DNA from: JAWPMV01 sp038527215
GTDB taxonomy: Bacteria > Bacteroidota > Bacteroidia > J057
Length of the DNA: 54,290 bases
Direction: 5' to 3'
Assembly (NCBI GenBank): GCA_038527215.1
Contig: JBCBGC010000043.1
Location: 1-54,290, forward strand
Position numbers and translations under genes: made by a program. Of the stretch, positions 1 to 8,736 are shown in pieces (position 1 is the first letter of the stretch; each line of letters starts with the position of its first letter). The notes below the pieces were generated by a model that made no database searches, was not told where the DNA came from, and worked only from the letters and a program-made list of their open reading frames with translations.

Positions 1-1608
1 CAGACTCAGACCTTCGGTGCCTCCTTGAGGCTGGAATTCCTGAATAGAGGTCTGATAAGTCGTGGCAAAAACCCGCCCATCCGAACTTTGGATGGCATAT
101 CCATAAGTTTGGCTGGTCTCCGAGATGCCGGGAAGGAGGTAGGCTCTCCAGTCTCCTTGTTGCTTTCTTATTTCATAGATACCTTTTGAATAGGCGAGAA
201 TCCGCCCATCCTGTAAGCGCATGATATAGAGGAAATGGGGATTCTTTGGAGGAGGAGAAACCGAAACCGGACAGAAATTACTTTGGCCCAGTTCCCGTAA
301 ATAAATCCCTGACTGGGTGCATACCCAGTAGCCCGCCTGGGGGTCAAAGACCATACTATACACATTCTCGTTCCCAAAGGGCAGAGGCTGGGAAGAGCCC
401 CAGGGCTCACAGGTCAGGGTACGGGCTGGATCGACCGAAAACAACCCATTTCGGCTCAAACAAATCAATTGACCGGAAGGCGTTTCGGTCATCGCCCGGA
501 TGAAATTCCGGTCATCAGCCTTATTCTCCGGGACAGGCATATGCAAGGAAAAAATCCGACGAGATGGATGGGTAAAAAACACCCCACTAGCCCGGGAGGA
601 AACCCATAAGCTACTGTCTTTCCCCATATGCAGACGATCAGCCTGGTAGGGAAAAGAAACCAATCGGTCCCGTTCATTGGAATATATCCTGCCCTCAATT
701 TGCTGCGTCTGGGGATTGAAGAAAAAAATGCCCGATTTATAGGTAGATAACAAAAAGCGGGTGGAAGAAATCGGCAAAATATCGGTGAAATCATAAAGGG
801 TATCGCCTTCATAAGAAGTCCGAACCCTCTTCCCGCTTCCATCCGCCTTAAAACGGAAAAGGCCACTTCGGGAACCTACCCAAATGGTCTCATCTTTTTC
901 CCAGTGAAAAAAACGAGGCTGAACCTTTCCCGGTAGTTCCAGGGTGTGTCTACTGATCATTTTCTCATTCTCCAGGGAAAATATTTCCACCTTTCCAGCA
1001 CCCGGCACATGAAGCATTAACTCCCCTGACCAGCGGTTGCGGGCAATCGTAGTTCGTACACTAAAGGGAGCCTCCCCTATCCGCCTTGCCGCTCGAGGAT
1101 TGTCCAAGGGTAGGCGATACAGGGCTGTTTTATTTCGAAGCCAAAGTATTTCCTTCTCTGAATCGAGATACAACAGCTGATATTCTACACCGCGGACGGT
1201 GCTATCAAAGGGCAAAAAATAGCGTTGAAAATGATCCTGACTGCGGAGGTAGCGATGCAGGGCACCATTGGTAGAAAACCACAAATCGCCTCTTTTATCT
1301 TCGAAAAAGCGACTGTGCACATTGTTGTCATACAGGGAAGTGGAATCTCCCTCCTGATGCAAATATACCTTGTTGCGGTTGCCAGAATAGCGGTTAAGCC
1401 CGGTCAACGAACTGATCCAGACAAATCCGCGGCTGTCTTGAAAGACGTATAAGTTATGGTCCTGTGAACTAAGGCCCTGAGAACGGTTTAGCTGATGAAA
1501 ATAGCAAACCTCATCCGCGCCCCATGCCTGTAGGCTGATCCCCATCAGACACAGGCAGATGAATCTCCCAAAGGAGCCCCCCCAGCGATACACTTTTACC
1601 CGTTCCAT
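1..1608 (-). CDS. Two-component regulator propeller sensor, partial (C-terminus beyond left edge)
   Basis: The frame stays open from an ATG at 1608 to the left edge, giving 536 residues without a stop. After a short hydrophobic leader (about residues 12-26) come repeated blades of the two-component-regulator-propeller type: 'GLSSQDHNLYVFQDSRGFVW', then 'FFEDKRGDLWFST', 'KDSSLWVSSRASGVF' and 'GYWVCTQSGIYL'. In Bacteroidota such periplasmic propellers usually precede a Y_Y_Y domain, a membrane helix and either a LytS-type histidine kinase or a hybrid kinase; that part is outside the window. The LytTR response regulator upstream on the same strand (2291-3046) makes a LytS-type kinase the likely continuation, which is an inference. 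The ligand cannot be read from the sequence. Confidence 0.8.
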   Translation of the reverse strand, partial: MERVKVYRWGGSFGRFICLCLMGISLQAWGADEVCYFHQLNRSQGLSSQDHNLYVFQDSRGFVWISSLTGLNRYSGNRNKVYLHQEGDSTSLYDNNVHSRFFEDKRGDLWFSTNGALHRYLRSQDHFQRYFLPFDSTVRGVEYQLLYLDSEKEILWLRNKTALYRLPLDNPRAARRIGEAPFSVRTTIARNRWSGELMLHVPGAGKVEIFSLENEKMISRHTLELPGKVQPRFFHWEKDETIWVGSRSGLFRFKADGSGKRVRTSYEGDTLYDFTDILPISSTRFLLSTYKSGIFFFNPQTQQIEGRIYSNERDRLVSFPYQADRLHMGKDSSLWVSSRASGVFFTHPSRRIFSLHMPVPENKADDRNFIRAMTETPSGQLICLSRNGLFSVDPARTLTCEPWGSSQPLPFGNENVYSMVFDPQAGYWVCTQSGIYLRELGQSNFCPVSVSPPPKNPHFLYIMRLQDGRILAYSKGIYEIRKQQGDWRAYLLPGISETSQTYGYAIQSSDGRVFATTYQTSIQEFQPQGGTEGLSL

Positions 1609-1759
1609 TATTTTCCCGTTCACAATCTCAGCTATTCATCATTCACGTTTTTTCAATAAAAATTCTGGTTTACAGACGCTCATATTTCTTGCTTTCCCAA
1701 GGGGCTTGCCGAGGCCAGAAGACCTACCAGGAAAGATTTTCTGGCAGGTCAACCCAGGT

Positions 1760-2164
1760 TTACGGTTTTGGGGCCAAGGGCACAATCGGTTTATCAACGG
1801 TGTGTTTCCTGCCGCCAAAATCATCAGTGAAAGGAGGACAAGAGAGGGCCACAATATCTCCATCTGCCAATAAAGGGGCTCCCTTACCATTAGGTAGATC
1901 AAAATCGGAGATGGCGACCAGGATATAAGTGGGCTTATCTGGCTCCGGGCTTTCGCCTTTAAAAATAGCGTGAAAGACCTGATAACCGACGACCTTTGGT
2001 CGATCCGGCTGACTGACATTCTGCGTAGGGTCCACCTGATCCCGAACGAGGGCGATATCCACCGGATGAAAATAGGCCTCAAAGGGTTCTTCAAAGGTCC
2101 CCACCCCTTCCTGAATGATCACCTTTTTCTCGTTCAGGTCTGCTTGCTTAATCACATAGTACAT
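1760..2164 (-). CDS. Conserved-looking hypothetical protein, 134 aa
   Basis: I do not recognise this protein. It has no signal peptide and no membrane segment. It starts 'MYYVIKQADLNEKKVII' and is rich in beta-prone segments and prolines, ending 'KPIVPLAPKP'. It lies between the LytTR regulator (126 bp upstream) and the propeller sensor (151 bp downstream), all on the minus strand, so it may be co-transcribed with the signalling pair. Normal codon use and an uninterrupted frame support it as real; no function is proposed. Confidence 0.6.
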   Translation of the reverse strand: MYYVIKQADLNEKKVIIQEGVGTFEEPFEAYFHPVDIALVRDQVDPTQNVSQPDRPKVVGYQVFHAIFKGESPEPDKPTYILVAISDFDLPNGKGAPLLADGDIVALSCPPFTDDFGGRKHTVDKPIVPLAPKP

Positions 2165-2290
2165 AGCAAAATTATTTAGTATGAGTAGAAAGTGTCCGAA
2201 ATCTACCTTCGCAAATGAGCAATTTCTTTCCGAACCAATGAACCCGAAGTTTGAATGAATGAAGGGCTCTTCCTACTTAACCAGCTCAGG

Positions 2291-3046
2291 CTATAGTTGC
2301 TGCATCCCGGCCAAGAAATCATCAATAAAGGGCCTGGAAATAGGAACCTGACTCCCGTCATGCATCTCTATCATCCGCTCTGAGCGGATATATCGTATGA
2401 CATAATTCAGATTGATAACGTGAGATCGGTGTATTTTCTGAAAGCTGGGATAGGGATCAAATTGATCCACGTATTTTCCCAGATTGATCGAGGAGACGAT
2501 GGGCTGGGGACGATTTTCCTGATGAAACAGGGTGAATACTCCCTGGGCCTCTAACCTGACGATCTTTTCCACAGGCAGAAAAATCACATCCTGCTGACCC
2601 CGGATCGCCTGCCGACGCGGTAGCTTAGCGGCACGGGCGCGCTCATAGGCCTCCATAATGACTTGTATTTGCTCTGCCGTAATCTGCTTTTCCTTTAATG
2701 ATTGCGCCCTTTTCAATGCTTCAGTCAGGCTGGTAGCCGAAATCGGCTTAAGCAAAAAATCCAACGCCCCAAATTGGATAGCCGATATGGCATACTTATC
2801 ATGGGCAGTGATAAAGATGACTTGAAAATTGATCTTAGGGATTTGGGAAAGTAAATCAAATCCCAAACCGTCGGTAAGCTCGATGTCCAGAAAAACCAAA
2901 TCAGGGTGATGGGCTTTTATCATCTCCTGACCTTCCTTAATCGTGTAGCCATTGGCGACCAGGTCAATCGAAGGGTGATCTCTGGTGATGAGACGTTGGA
3001 ATACTTGATGACTTTGGGGGTCATCATCGATGAACAGGACTCTCAT
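2291..3046 (-). CDS. LytTR-family response regulator
   Basis: This is a 251-residue DNA-binding response regulator. The N-terminal receiver domain (about 1-120) has the acidic pocket D7-D9, phospho-acceptor D54 in 'LVFLDIEL', T80 in 'FITAHD' and K100 in 'FLLKPIS'. A helical linker follows, then a LytTR DNA-binding domain (about 150-251) with 'LEAQGVFTLFH', 'KIHRSHVINLNYV' and 'VPISRPF'. It is probably phosphorylated by the kinase of the propeller sensor encoded downstream (1-1608), as LytS/LytR-type pairs are commonly neighbours in Bacteroidota. LytTR proteins bind paired direct repeats; I did not identify a target site here. Confidence 0.93.
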   Translation of the reverse strand: MRVLFIDDDPQSHQVFQRLITRDHPSIDLVANGYTIKEGQEMIKAHHPDLVFLDIELTDGLGFDLLSQIPKINFQVIFITAHDKYAISAIQFGALDFLLKPISATSLTEALKRAQSLKEKQITAEQIQVIMEAYERARAAKLPRRQAIRGQQDVIFLPVEKIVRLEAQGVFTLFHQENRPQPIVSSINLGKYVDQFDPYPSFQKIHRSHVINLNYVIRYIRSERMIEMHDGSQVPISRPFIDDFLAGMQQL

Positions 3047-3494
3047 GGGGAAGTTGTATAGTGTTTTCTCTTACTACATATATAAGAATATTTTCTGAAT
3101 TCATAATACCCAATTCCAAAAAACCTCCGACGCGGAAGTTTTATGCCGCTTCAAACTTATTGATAGGATCCTTCCCCATTCATTCTGCCTCCTACTTTAA
3201 TTATGAAAAAGCTATGCTTCATTAACTGAGCCCCTGCATTCAGTTGAAATCTCATTTTTGGGGCTAAAAAAAAACCTATTTGATGCTTGATCACTGTTTC
3301 TATCGGTTACAGGATCATTCGTTCTTTCTCCTTCATTGGGAAAAGCATTTTTGGTATGAGAGAGGCGCTGTGTAGCGCCTCTCTCAATCTGTACCTACTT
3401 AAGCCTGATTGGAGATCAAAGCCCCTCTTCTTCCCTGCAAAAGGCTATTTGCCTCAGCCAACCCTCTGTCTATTTATTTTTTTAACACACATCC
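3047..3494. other. Intergenic region between divergent LytTR and SGNH genes
   Basis: This is 448 bp between two divergent genes. It must contain promoters for both, but I could not assign a Bacteroidota -7/-33 promoter with confidence. The only clear structure is the 12-bp perfect hairpin at 3358-3385, listed separately. An apparent frame from 3287 overlaps the SGNH gene out of phase and has no protein-like composition. Confidence 0.6.
3358..3385 (+). promoter_or_regulatory. Perfect 12-bp stem hairpin in the leader of the SGNH hydrolase gene
   Basis: The arm GAGAGAGGCGCT (3358-3369) is followed by a GTGT loop and its exact complement (3374-3385). It lies about 110 nt upstream of the ATG at 3495. 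No T-run follows it on the plus strand, so it is not a classical intrinsic terminator. It could be a leader structure, an attenuator or a REP-like palindrome. Confidence 0.6.
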
Positions 3495-4850
3495 ATGCCC
3501 GTACCAGCCAACAAACAACAAAAACTAGAAGCCCTGTTCCTTAACCGGGTAACTGGTCTTCAATGGTATTACTTTGAGATTGACTTAAGTAAAAACTTGA
3601 GTGTGGGAACGAACCAGCGCTCCCTTTATGGGAAATACCTGGCAAATACTCAGCAACAAGGCATTGATACTGCCATAAGCCAAAACGAAGCGGGAGACTT
3701 TGAGTATTCCCCTCCAAACCCAGATCCCAATGACCGCATGTCCACCAATAGGCCTCAGCAAATCCTCTGGGAACTTCTAGCCTATACAAGAAGTCGCGCC
3801 GGGGCACCACGGGATATTCTCCGTCGGATATTCGACGAAAACGAGCCCGGGGTTCTGAACCGCTCTGAAGCTCATCTAGGCTCATTGGGCTGGGCTAACC
3901 GCTTTAGCCAAAAACGGAGAGGAAAAATATTCCTCAAAAAGCTCCGCAGTAAGCAATTCAAGCAGCAAAAACCGTTAATGATCATGGCTGAGGGGGATTC
4001 ATGGTTTCACTTTCCCCGCCTCCCCATCCTGGGCCATCCCGTCAGGGATATAATAGACCATCTGATGAAAAAACCAGACCTGGTCGTACGAAACCTGGCC
4101 TCAGGAGGAGATTGGTTGAGCAACATGGTCAAGACCGCCGACTACATTCAGGAACTCGATCGTATCCATCCAGACGCCTTTCTTTTCAGTGGCGGAGGGA
4201 ATGATATGCTGGGAGGCCACCGCCTTGCTAAGATGATCAGAAAACCCGACGATAATGAAGATCGAAAAATAGACAATAAAATCAGGCAGCTACTAAACCT
4301 ACGGTCAGCCCATCCTCATGAGTCATTTGACCGAACCAAATACGCACGAGGGCTGGCATTCCTTACTGATGACTTCTTCAACTTTATCAACGTAACCATG
4401 AGCCAGTATTTTCTGTTGCTCTCCGAGATCTTTGCCCTCGGTAAGTTTCAGCAAATGAAGTTCATCACCCACGGCTATGATTACGTCATCCCTACTGCCA
4501 AACGTAGAGGCCATATTCTCACCCTTAACTACTGGATGAACCGCAAGCTCAACTCTGGCAAGTGGTTGCATGATCCCATGATGCTCAAAGGAATCTTTGA
4601 TGAGGCCGACCAGCAGGCCATTCTCTATACCATGGTGTACGAAATCAATGAGATGCTTATCTCCTTGGCACAATATCCACCATTTAAAAACCTCTACCAT
4701 ATCGACTGCCGGGGGGTTGCTCGTGGGAAGCAGGATTGGTACGACGAAATCCATTTGCGCAGCCCTAAATTCAAAGAAGTAGCTGAATTGTTCTACCAAT
4801 GCATTCTGGCCAAAAACGATCATAAACAGAAGGTCTATCGGGTTTCCTGA
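3495..4850 (+). CDS. SGNH/GDSL-family hydrolase with a novel N-terminal region
   Basis: This 451-residue protein lacks a signal peptide, so it is probably cytoplasmic. The second half carries the SGNH hydrolase signatures. Block I is 'AEGDSWFHFP' (nucleophile Ser169). A glycine block sits at 'LASGGDW'. 'SGGGNDML' supplies Asn236, and the C-terminal 'WYDEIHL' supplies Asp417 and His420. The family hydrolyses esters of lipids or carbohydrates; the substrate here is unknown. The first 160 residues match no domain I know and include a basic stretch ('SQKRRGKIFLKKLRSK') just before the catalytic core. The gene stands alone, convergent with the sulfatase operon. Like the alpha/beta hydrolase at 45371 and the patatin at 52264, it is a leaderless esterase or lipase in a region rich in conflict-type genes. 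Confidence 0.8.
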   Translation: MPVPANKQQKLEALFLNRVTGLQWYYFEIDLSKNLSVGTNQRSLYGKYLANTQQQGIDTAISQNEAGDFEYSPPNPDPNDRMSTNRPQQILWELLAYTRSRAGAPRDILRRIFDENEPGVLNRSEAHLGSLGWANRFSQKRRGKIFLKKLRSKQFKQQKPLMIMAEGDSWFHFPRLPILGHPVRDIIDHLMKKPDLVVRNLASGGDWLSNMVKTADYIQELDRIHPDAFLFSGGGNDMLGGHRLAKMIRKPDDNEDRKIDNKIRQLLNLRSAHPHESFDRTKYARGLAFLTDDFFNFINVTMSQYFLLLSEIFALGKFQQMKFITHGYDYVIPTAKRRGHILTLNYWMNRKLNSGKWLHDPMMLKGIFDEADQQAILYTMVYEINEMLISLAQYPPFKNLYHIDCRGVARGKQDWYDEIHLRSPKFKEVAELFYQCILAKNDHKQKVYRVS

Positions 4851-4953
4851 AATATGCCGAGCTAAAAACAGGAAGTATTCTTTAGCCTAAGGGCTCGATT
4901 CCCTTATCATCTGGTAAAAACTTTTTGGCTGGAATTTTTGCAGGTATAAGCTG

Positions 4954-4989
4954 AAAGGAGCCGCCGGAAATTTTTCCGGTCGGTCCTTT
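4954..4989. terminator. Hairpin between convergent genes, probable terminator
   Basis: The arms AAAGGA...TCCTTT (4954-4959/4984-4989) continue inward with CCG/CGG and CCGGAA/TTCCGG around a small loop, with one bulged base on each side. It lies 103 bp after the SGNH gene and 178 bp beyond the 3' end of the convergent sulfatase gene. A strict U-tract is missing, so termination is inferred from position and stem strength. A weaker TAAGGG/CCCTTA hairpin lies at 4888-4906. Confidence 0.5.
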
Positions 4990-5167
4990 AGGCAGCTTCA
5001 TCAGGGTGTTATTCCCTCACCAACCTAAAATGTCTCAGTCGTTCCCCATCATAGATGGAAAGGATCTGCATACCTGCAAGAAGAGCCTCCAGGGATAGGG
5101 AAGGAAAGAGGGAGCTCCATTTTTCCAAACTCGAAAAAACACAGAGCAAGCAAGGACTCCTTGATGC

Positions 5168-6757
5168 TTACCTGATCATGAACTTTTGGGCCTGTCTCAT
5201 CCGCCCGTCGGATACCGTTATGATATATAATCCCGGCGGGAGTGCGGCTAAAGAAATGCTGCCCGAACCATGAATTTCCGTGAGAAAAGCCCTTTTTCCC
5301 GCGAAATCGCATACTTCAACGACTTTACTAACCGGTCGGTCTAATCGGATAAAGACCTCATCCTGCGCCGGGTTTGGGTATAGCTTAAATCTCGTCAACT
5401 CTTCTCCTTCCCCTACTCTATTCGCCCCACAAGGTGCACAGGAAGTACCCCCACAATCTATCCCCGCCTCATTCCCATTTTGAATCCCATCATTACAGGA
5501 CCAGGAGGAAAAAATGCTATCAGCTTCCCGGGCCAGTTCATCTCGAACCTGGCTTTGGTCAGAAGTAAGGCTGCCCAGCAATAGGTCAGCAGTCTCAAAG
5601 GAATCCGCCCATAGATCATACATTTCCTGGCTGCCGTCGTCCCGGAGGATGAGCTTGTATTGAGCATTGCGCACGGCCCGGTTGATGCCCCCATCCTGGT
5701 ACTCCGCATAGTTATAGGGACGCGTGGGCGCATGGGCATCGGATAGCAGGGAATAAAAACTAAAGCTATTGTTGACGCCGCCGGGCAGAGCCGTCCCCAG
5801 CATCTCGGTCAGGGTAGCAAATAAATCCACAAAATGCACCATCCCTGCTTCCTGTTCCCCGACGCGACTCACCCCATAGCCCGTGGCAAACATAGGTACC
5901 CGGATACCGCCCTCATACATGCTGGTTTTGCCCTGTCCCTGCGGATAGCCCTGTAGCATCATGCCCGGACTCCCATTGTCTCCTACAAAAATGATCAGGG
6001 TACTGTCCCGCTCCGCCTGGGTCAGGGAATTCAGCAGGCGACCTACTTCATGATCCACCGACTCAATCATACACTTGTACAAGTCACGGTTGGAATTGGT
6101 CTGGGTGCGCGTGTAGAGGGAATCCGGCGGCAGATGAAAGGGCGAATGCGGCGCATTATAGGCCATCCAACACAACCAGGGCTTGCTTTGCTGGTCGATC
6201 CAACTGATGGCCTGATCAGTCAGGTAGGTAGTAACATAGGTATTGACGGTATCGGCGACCCCATTGACCACCCGTTCCCAGGTAAAATAGGAATCCGGAT
6301 TGGAGCTGAGGTTCCCATCGAAGTTTTGCACCCCGTTATTATTGGGGTGGTTATTATTACCGAGGTGCCACTTACCAAAAACCGCGTTGGCGTAGGCATC
6401 ATTGGTCAGGGTCGTCAGGTGCTCAAAGAGGGTGATTTCGCTATTGGGTAGGTTGGGCCCGGACCGCATGATGGAGGTTTTGTTGCCATATCTTCCGGTC
6501 AGCAAAGCCGCTCTACTCGGTGCACAAGAGGGATAGCCCCAGGCATTCATGAACAGCAGCCCCTGGCTCGCCAGATTATTCAGGACGGGCGTACTGGCCA
6601 GATCGGTGCCTATACCATAAGGTTCAAAGGCATCCGTGCCCATATCGTCGGCAATGACAATCAGGATATTGGGGCGGTTTTGGGCGACCAGACCAGAGGT
6701 CAGCCATAGGTTTATCAGCAGGGCCAGGCAAAACAGGTACGAAAAGCGTGCGCGCAT
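5168..6757 (-). CDS. Secreted sulfatase with T9SS sorting domain
   Basis: This 529-residue exported sulfatase has a signal peptide ending near 'SGLVAQ'. The alkaline-phosphatase-fold start is 'RPNILIVIADDMG' (metal-binding Asp pair). The type I sulfatase signature 'CAPSRAALLTG' carries Cys78, the residue converted to formylglycine. 'VFGKWHLG' and 'IFVGDNG' follow. Behind the catalytic part is a 'CNDGIQNGNE...CAPC' Cys-rich linker of the kind common in Bacteroidota secreted enzymes. The C-terminal type A sorting domain has 'KLYPNPAQDEVFI' and ends 'AQKFMIR', so the protein is likely exported by type IX secretion. Its start overlaps the upstream stop by 1 nt (TAATG), so it is translationally coupled to the 157-residue protein. 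It probably desulfates a marine or algal polysaccharide; the exact substrate cannot be read. Confidence 0.9.
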   Translation of the reverse strand: MRARFSYLFCLALLINLWLTSGLVAQNRPNILIVIADDMGTDAFEPYGIGTDLASTPVLNNLASQGLLFMNAWGYPSCAPSRAALLTGRYGNKTSIMRSGPNLPNSEITLFEHLTTLTNDAYANAVFGKWHLGNNNHPNNNGVQNFDGNLSSNPDSYFTWERVVNGVADTVNTYVTTYLTDQAISWIDQQSKPWLCWMAYNAPHSPFHLPPDSLYTRTQTNSNRDLYKCMIESVDHEVGRLLNSLTQAERDSTLIIFVGDNGSPGMMLQGYPQGQGKTSMYEGGIRVPMFATGYGVSRVGEQEAGMVHFVDLFATLTEMLGTALPGGVNNSFSFYSLLSDAHAPTRPYNYAEYQDGGINRAVRNAQYKLILRDDGSQEMYDLWADSFETADLLLGSLTSDQSQVRDELAREADSIFSSWSCNDGIQNGNEAGIDCGGTSCAPCGANRVGEGEELTRFKLYPNPAQDEVFIRLDRPVSKVVEVCDFAGKRAFLTEIHGSGSISLAALPPGLYIITVSDGRMRQAQKFMIR

Positions 6758-7230
6758 TAGAGATAGGGATTGAGCTTGATTTGAGGATGGGAAGCGGATA
6801 GTCGGTAGGATTTGGCAAAAGCGCCTTTTTGCACGATCACCCGATTCTCGAATTTTTTGTCATAGGAAAAAAAGCAGGTATTCTTCAGCTCCAAGGTCCC
6901 AGCCTGAGAAAAGTCGCCCCGGGCCATGAGCTTGAGATGAAAGATGCCTTTAGCTACCCGAGCTTCCTCCAACGCAAATGCTACCTCACAGTCATTCAGT
7001 TGAAAATCGACCTTCTCCTGGATGTATTTCGTTAGACAGAGGGCCGAGGTTTGTTGATAGCTAGCGCAACTTTTGTCCAACCCCAGATGCTCAATGATCT
7101 CCTGCTCGATCCGAAAATCCAGCACGATATAGGTATCGGTAAGCTGATAGGAAAAGGTCGCCATATGCCCACCGTGGGCAAAAACGCCTGTGGGTAACAG
7201 CCCTAAAAAAAACCAAATCAGGGATCTCAT
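6757..7230 (-). CDS. Small exported protein, DUF6702-like
   Basis: This 157-residue protein has a clear signal peptide ('LIWFFLGLLPTGVFAHGGH', probable cleavage after Ala). A predicted beta-sandwich follows, with paired cysteines at 'KSCASY', 'ALCLTK', 'NDCEVAF' and 'NTCFFSY'. The pattern resembles small Bacteroidota DUF6702 proteins, a tentative match from memory. Its ATG overlaps the YHYH gene stop by 4 nt and its stop overlaps the sulfatase start by 1 nt. All three genes are therefore one translationally coupled unit. The histidine-rich new N-terminus (HGGH) could bind metal, which is speculation. Confidence 0.75.
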   Translation of the reverse strand: MRSLIWFFLGLLPTGVFAHGGHMATFSYQLTDTYIVLDFRIEQEIIEHLGLDKSCASYQQTSALCLTKYIQEKVDFQLNDCEVAFALEEARVAKGIFHLKLMARGDFSQAGTLELKNTCFFSYDKKFENRVIVQKGAFAKSYRLSASHPQIKLNPYL

Positions 7231-8414
7231 TTTTGTACCAGAATTTTTTTCGTAAGCTGCTCATCCTTCGTACTCAGCTGCAAAAAGTACTGCCCTGAAG
7301 CCAGGCCAGACAGGTCAATGGAAGCTTGCAAGCCAGGGTGGGAATACCAGATTTTCCCCTGCGCATCATAAATAGATACCTGGGTAATTTTGGACAAAAA
7401 ACCCGGGTCTGCACTCAAAATCCGCAAGGAATGGCTGGCTGGATTCGGAGCCACCAGCACCTGCACCTCCGAGAGTTCCCCGATATTACTGATCACTTCC
7501 TCACTACAATCTACTGCTGCGTTGGTAGGCGGACAATTCGGGCCTATCCGAAAAGTATTGTCGATCACCGTCCCATAAAAGCAGCGGGGAATATAGGGCC
7601 AGTTATCGGTCATGACGTAATAGTAGGTGCCTTGCGGATATTCAGGCGTGATGCCAAAGCGGCCATTGCATTCATCCAATTCCCAGTTTGACACCACGTA
7701 CTCATAATCTTCTACATAAAACCCATCATAAGGTCCATCCGGCTCCGTGACCCCATCTCCAGGTCGGTTGCCTGACTTCAAGGTATAGCCCGAAGTAAAA
7801 GCGGCAATCCCGCTTTGAGGGTCCTGCGGATCGGCGTAGGCGTATTTGTAGTAAATGGGAAAACCATCTGCGGCATAGCCGATCAGGGGCGAATGCTGAG
7901 TGCTGTCTATCGCTAGAGAATCGGTAAAATACACCATGGGGATGCCGTGATAATGGTATTGCCCGCCGCCATTGGAGTGAGAGTTATTGAAATCCATGCT
8001 AAACATCTCAAGGGCCTCTACATTCCAGTCGCGATTTTCCTCCTGGGTGTTGGGATTGACCCACCAGCGCGCCCCAAAAGGGGCCATGCGTATCCCATTC
8101 GCCGAAACCCCAAACTCTACGTTAGAGGAACAGCCATTCAAATCTCCCGCATCATAGATGGAAGTGGATTGCGCAGCTTTCTGAGGGAACGCACACATAT
8201 AAAACGTCAAATCCTGGGCATCTACGGGATTATTACTCGGCCAGGTCCCAAAAGGGTGAGGCGGCAGGTTGTTGGTATAGACCGTGCGGACCTTGCTATC
8301 GGTGGTGATGCAGACCGCGTTGGTGGAATCATTGGAAAAAATGTCCGTAGGGACGCATTGACTCCAGCCGTATAGCGGCAGGAGCGGCAGGATGCAGAGT
8401 AGTTGTTTGATCAT
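7227..8414 (-). CDS. YHYH-domain protein with T9SS sorting domain
   Basis: I place the start at the ATG at 8414 (395 aa) rather than an in-frame ATG at 8456, because 'MIKQLLCILPLLPLYGWSQ' then forms a clean signal peptide. The name-giving motif 'GGGQYHYHGIP' is at about residues 153-156. It is followed by 'SPLIGYAADGFPIYYKY' and 'LDECNGRFGITPEYPQGTYY', the conserved core of YHYH proteins. The C-terminus 'VLVAPNPASHSLRI...KKILVQK' is a T9SS sorting domain. The biochemical role of YHYH proteins is not established. First gene of the coupled unit with the 157-aa protein and the sulfatase. Confidence 0.88.
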   Translation of the reverse strand: MIKQLLCILPLLPLYGWSQCVPTDIFSNDSTNAVCITTDSKVRTVYTNNLPPHPFGTWPSNNPVDAQDLTFYMCAFPQKAAQSTSIYDAGDLNGCSSNVEFGVSANGIRMAPFGARWWVNPNTQEENRDWNVEALEMFSMDFNNSHSNGGGQYHYHGIPMVYFTDSLAIDSTQHSPLIGYAADGFPIYYKYAYADPQDPQSGIAAFTSGYTLKSGNRPGDGVTEPDGPYDGFYVEDYEYVVSNWELDECNGRFGITPEYPQGTYYYVMTDNWPYIPRCFYGTVIDNTFRIGPNCPPTNAAVDCSEEVISNIGELSEVQVLVAPNPASHSLRILSADPGFLSKITQVSIYDAQGKIWYSHPGLQASIDLSGLASGQYFLQLSTKDEQLTKKILVQK

Positions 8415-8547
8415 GAGGATGAAGTGGAAAGCCCAAAATGGTTCGACTATGCCCAAAGACGCAAGTTTAAATCCCGTCTAATCTTTTTTCATTATTTTCA
8501 GAAATGGACAAAAAAGGGGCCTACCCTTGCCGTATTTCACCTCCTCA

Positions 8548-8651
8548 TAGAGACGCCTCGTAGAGACACCTCGTAAAGACACCTCGTAAAGACACCTCGT
8601 AAAGACACCTCGTAAAGACACCTCGTAAAGACACCTCGTAGAGACGCCTCG
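8548..8651. repeat. Eight tandem copies of a 13-bp unit
   Basis: Consensus is TARAGACRCCTCG. The first and last copies read TAGAGACGCCTCG, the second TAGAGACACCTCG, and the five between are identical (TAAAGACACCTCG). There are no spacers, so this is a microsatellite-like array and not CRISPR. Its outer units equal one arm of the hairpin at the right end, suggesting that the array grew by repeated copying of a palindrome half. Confidence 0.95.
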
Positions 8652-8662
8652 CCAGGCGTCTC
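8641..8662. repeat. Perfect 9-bp stem palindrome closing the tandem array
   Basis: GAGACGCCT, loop CGCC, AGGCGTCTC. The left arm belongs to the last 13-bp unit. The element resembles REP/MITE-like palindromes and could form a stem in either transcript, but no T-run follows. Confidence 0.85.
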
Positions 8663-8736
8663 CATCAGTCCTGCCAGGGGCAAGGGAGCATTTTGTCAGC
8701 AGCTTGGAACATCCCCTTCCGCCTATCGCCCCCTTC

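Noticed and set aside
8548..8651. CRISPR-like direct repeats
   Set aside because: The 13-bp units follow one another directly with no spacers, and no cas gene is near; it is a simple tandem array.
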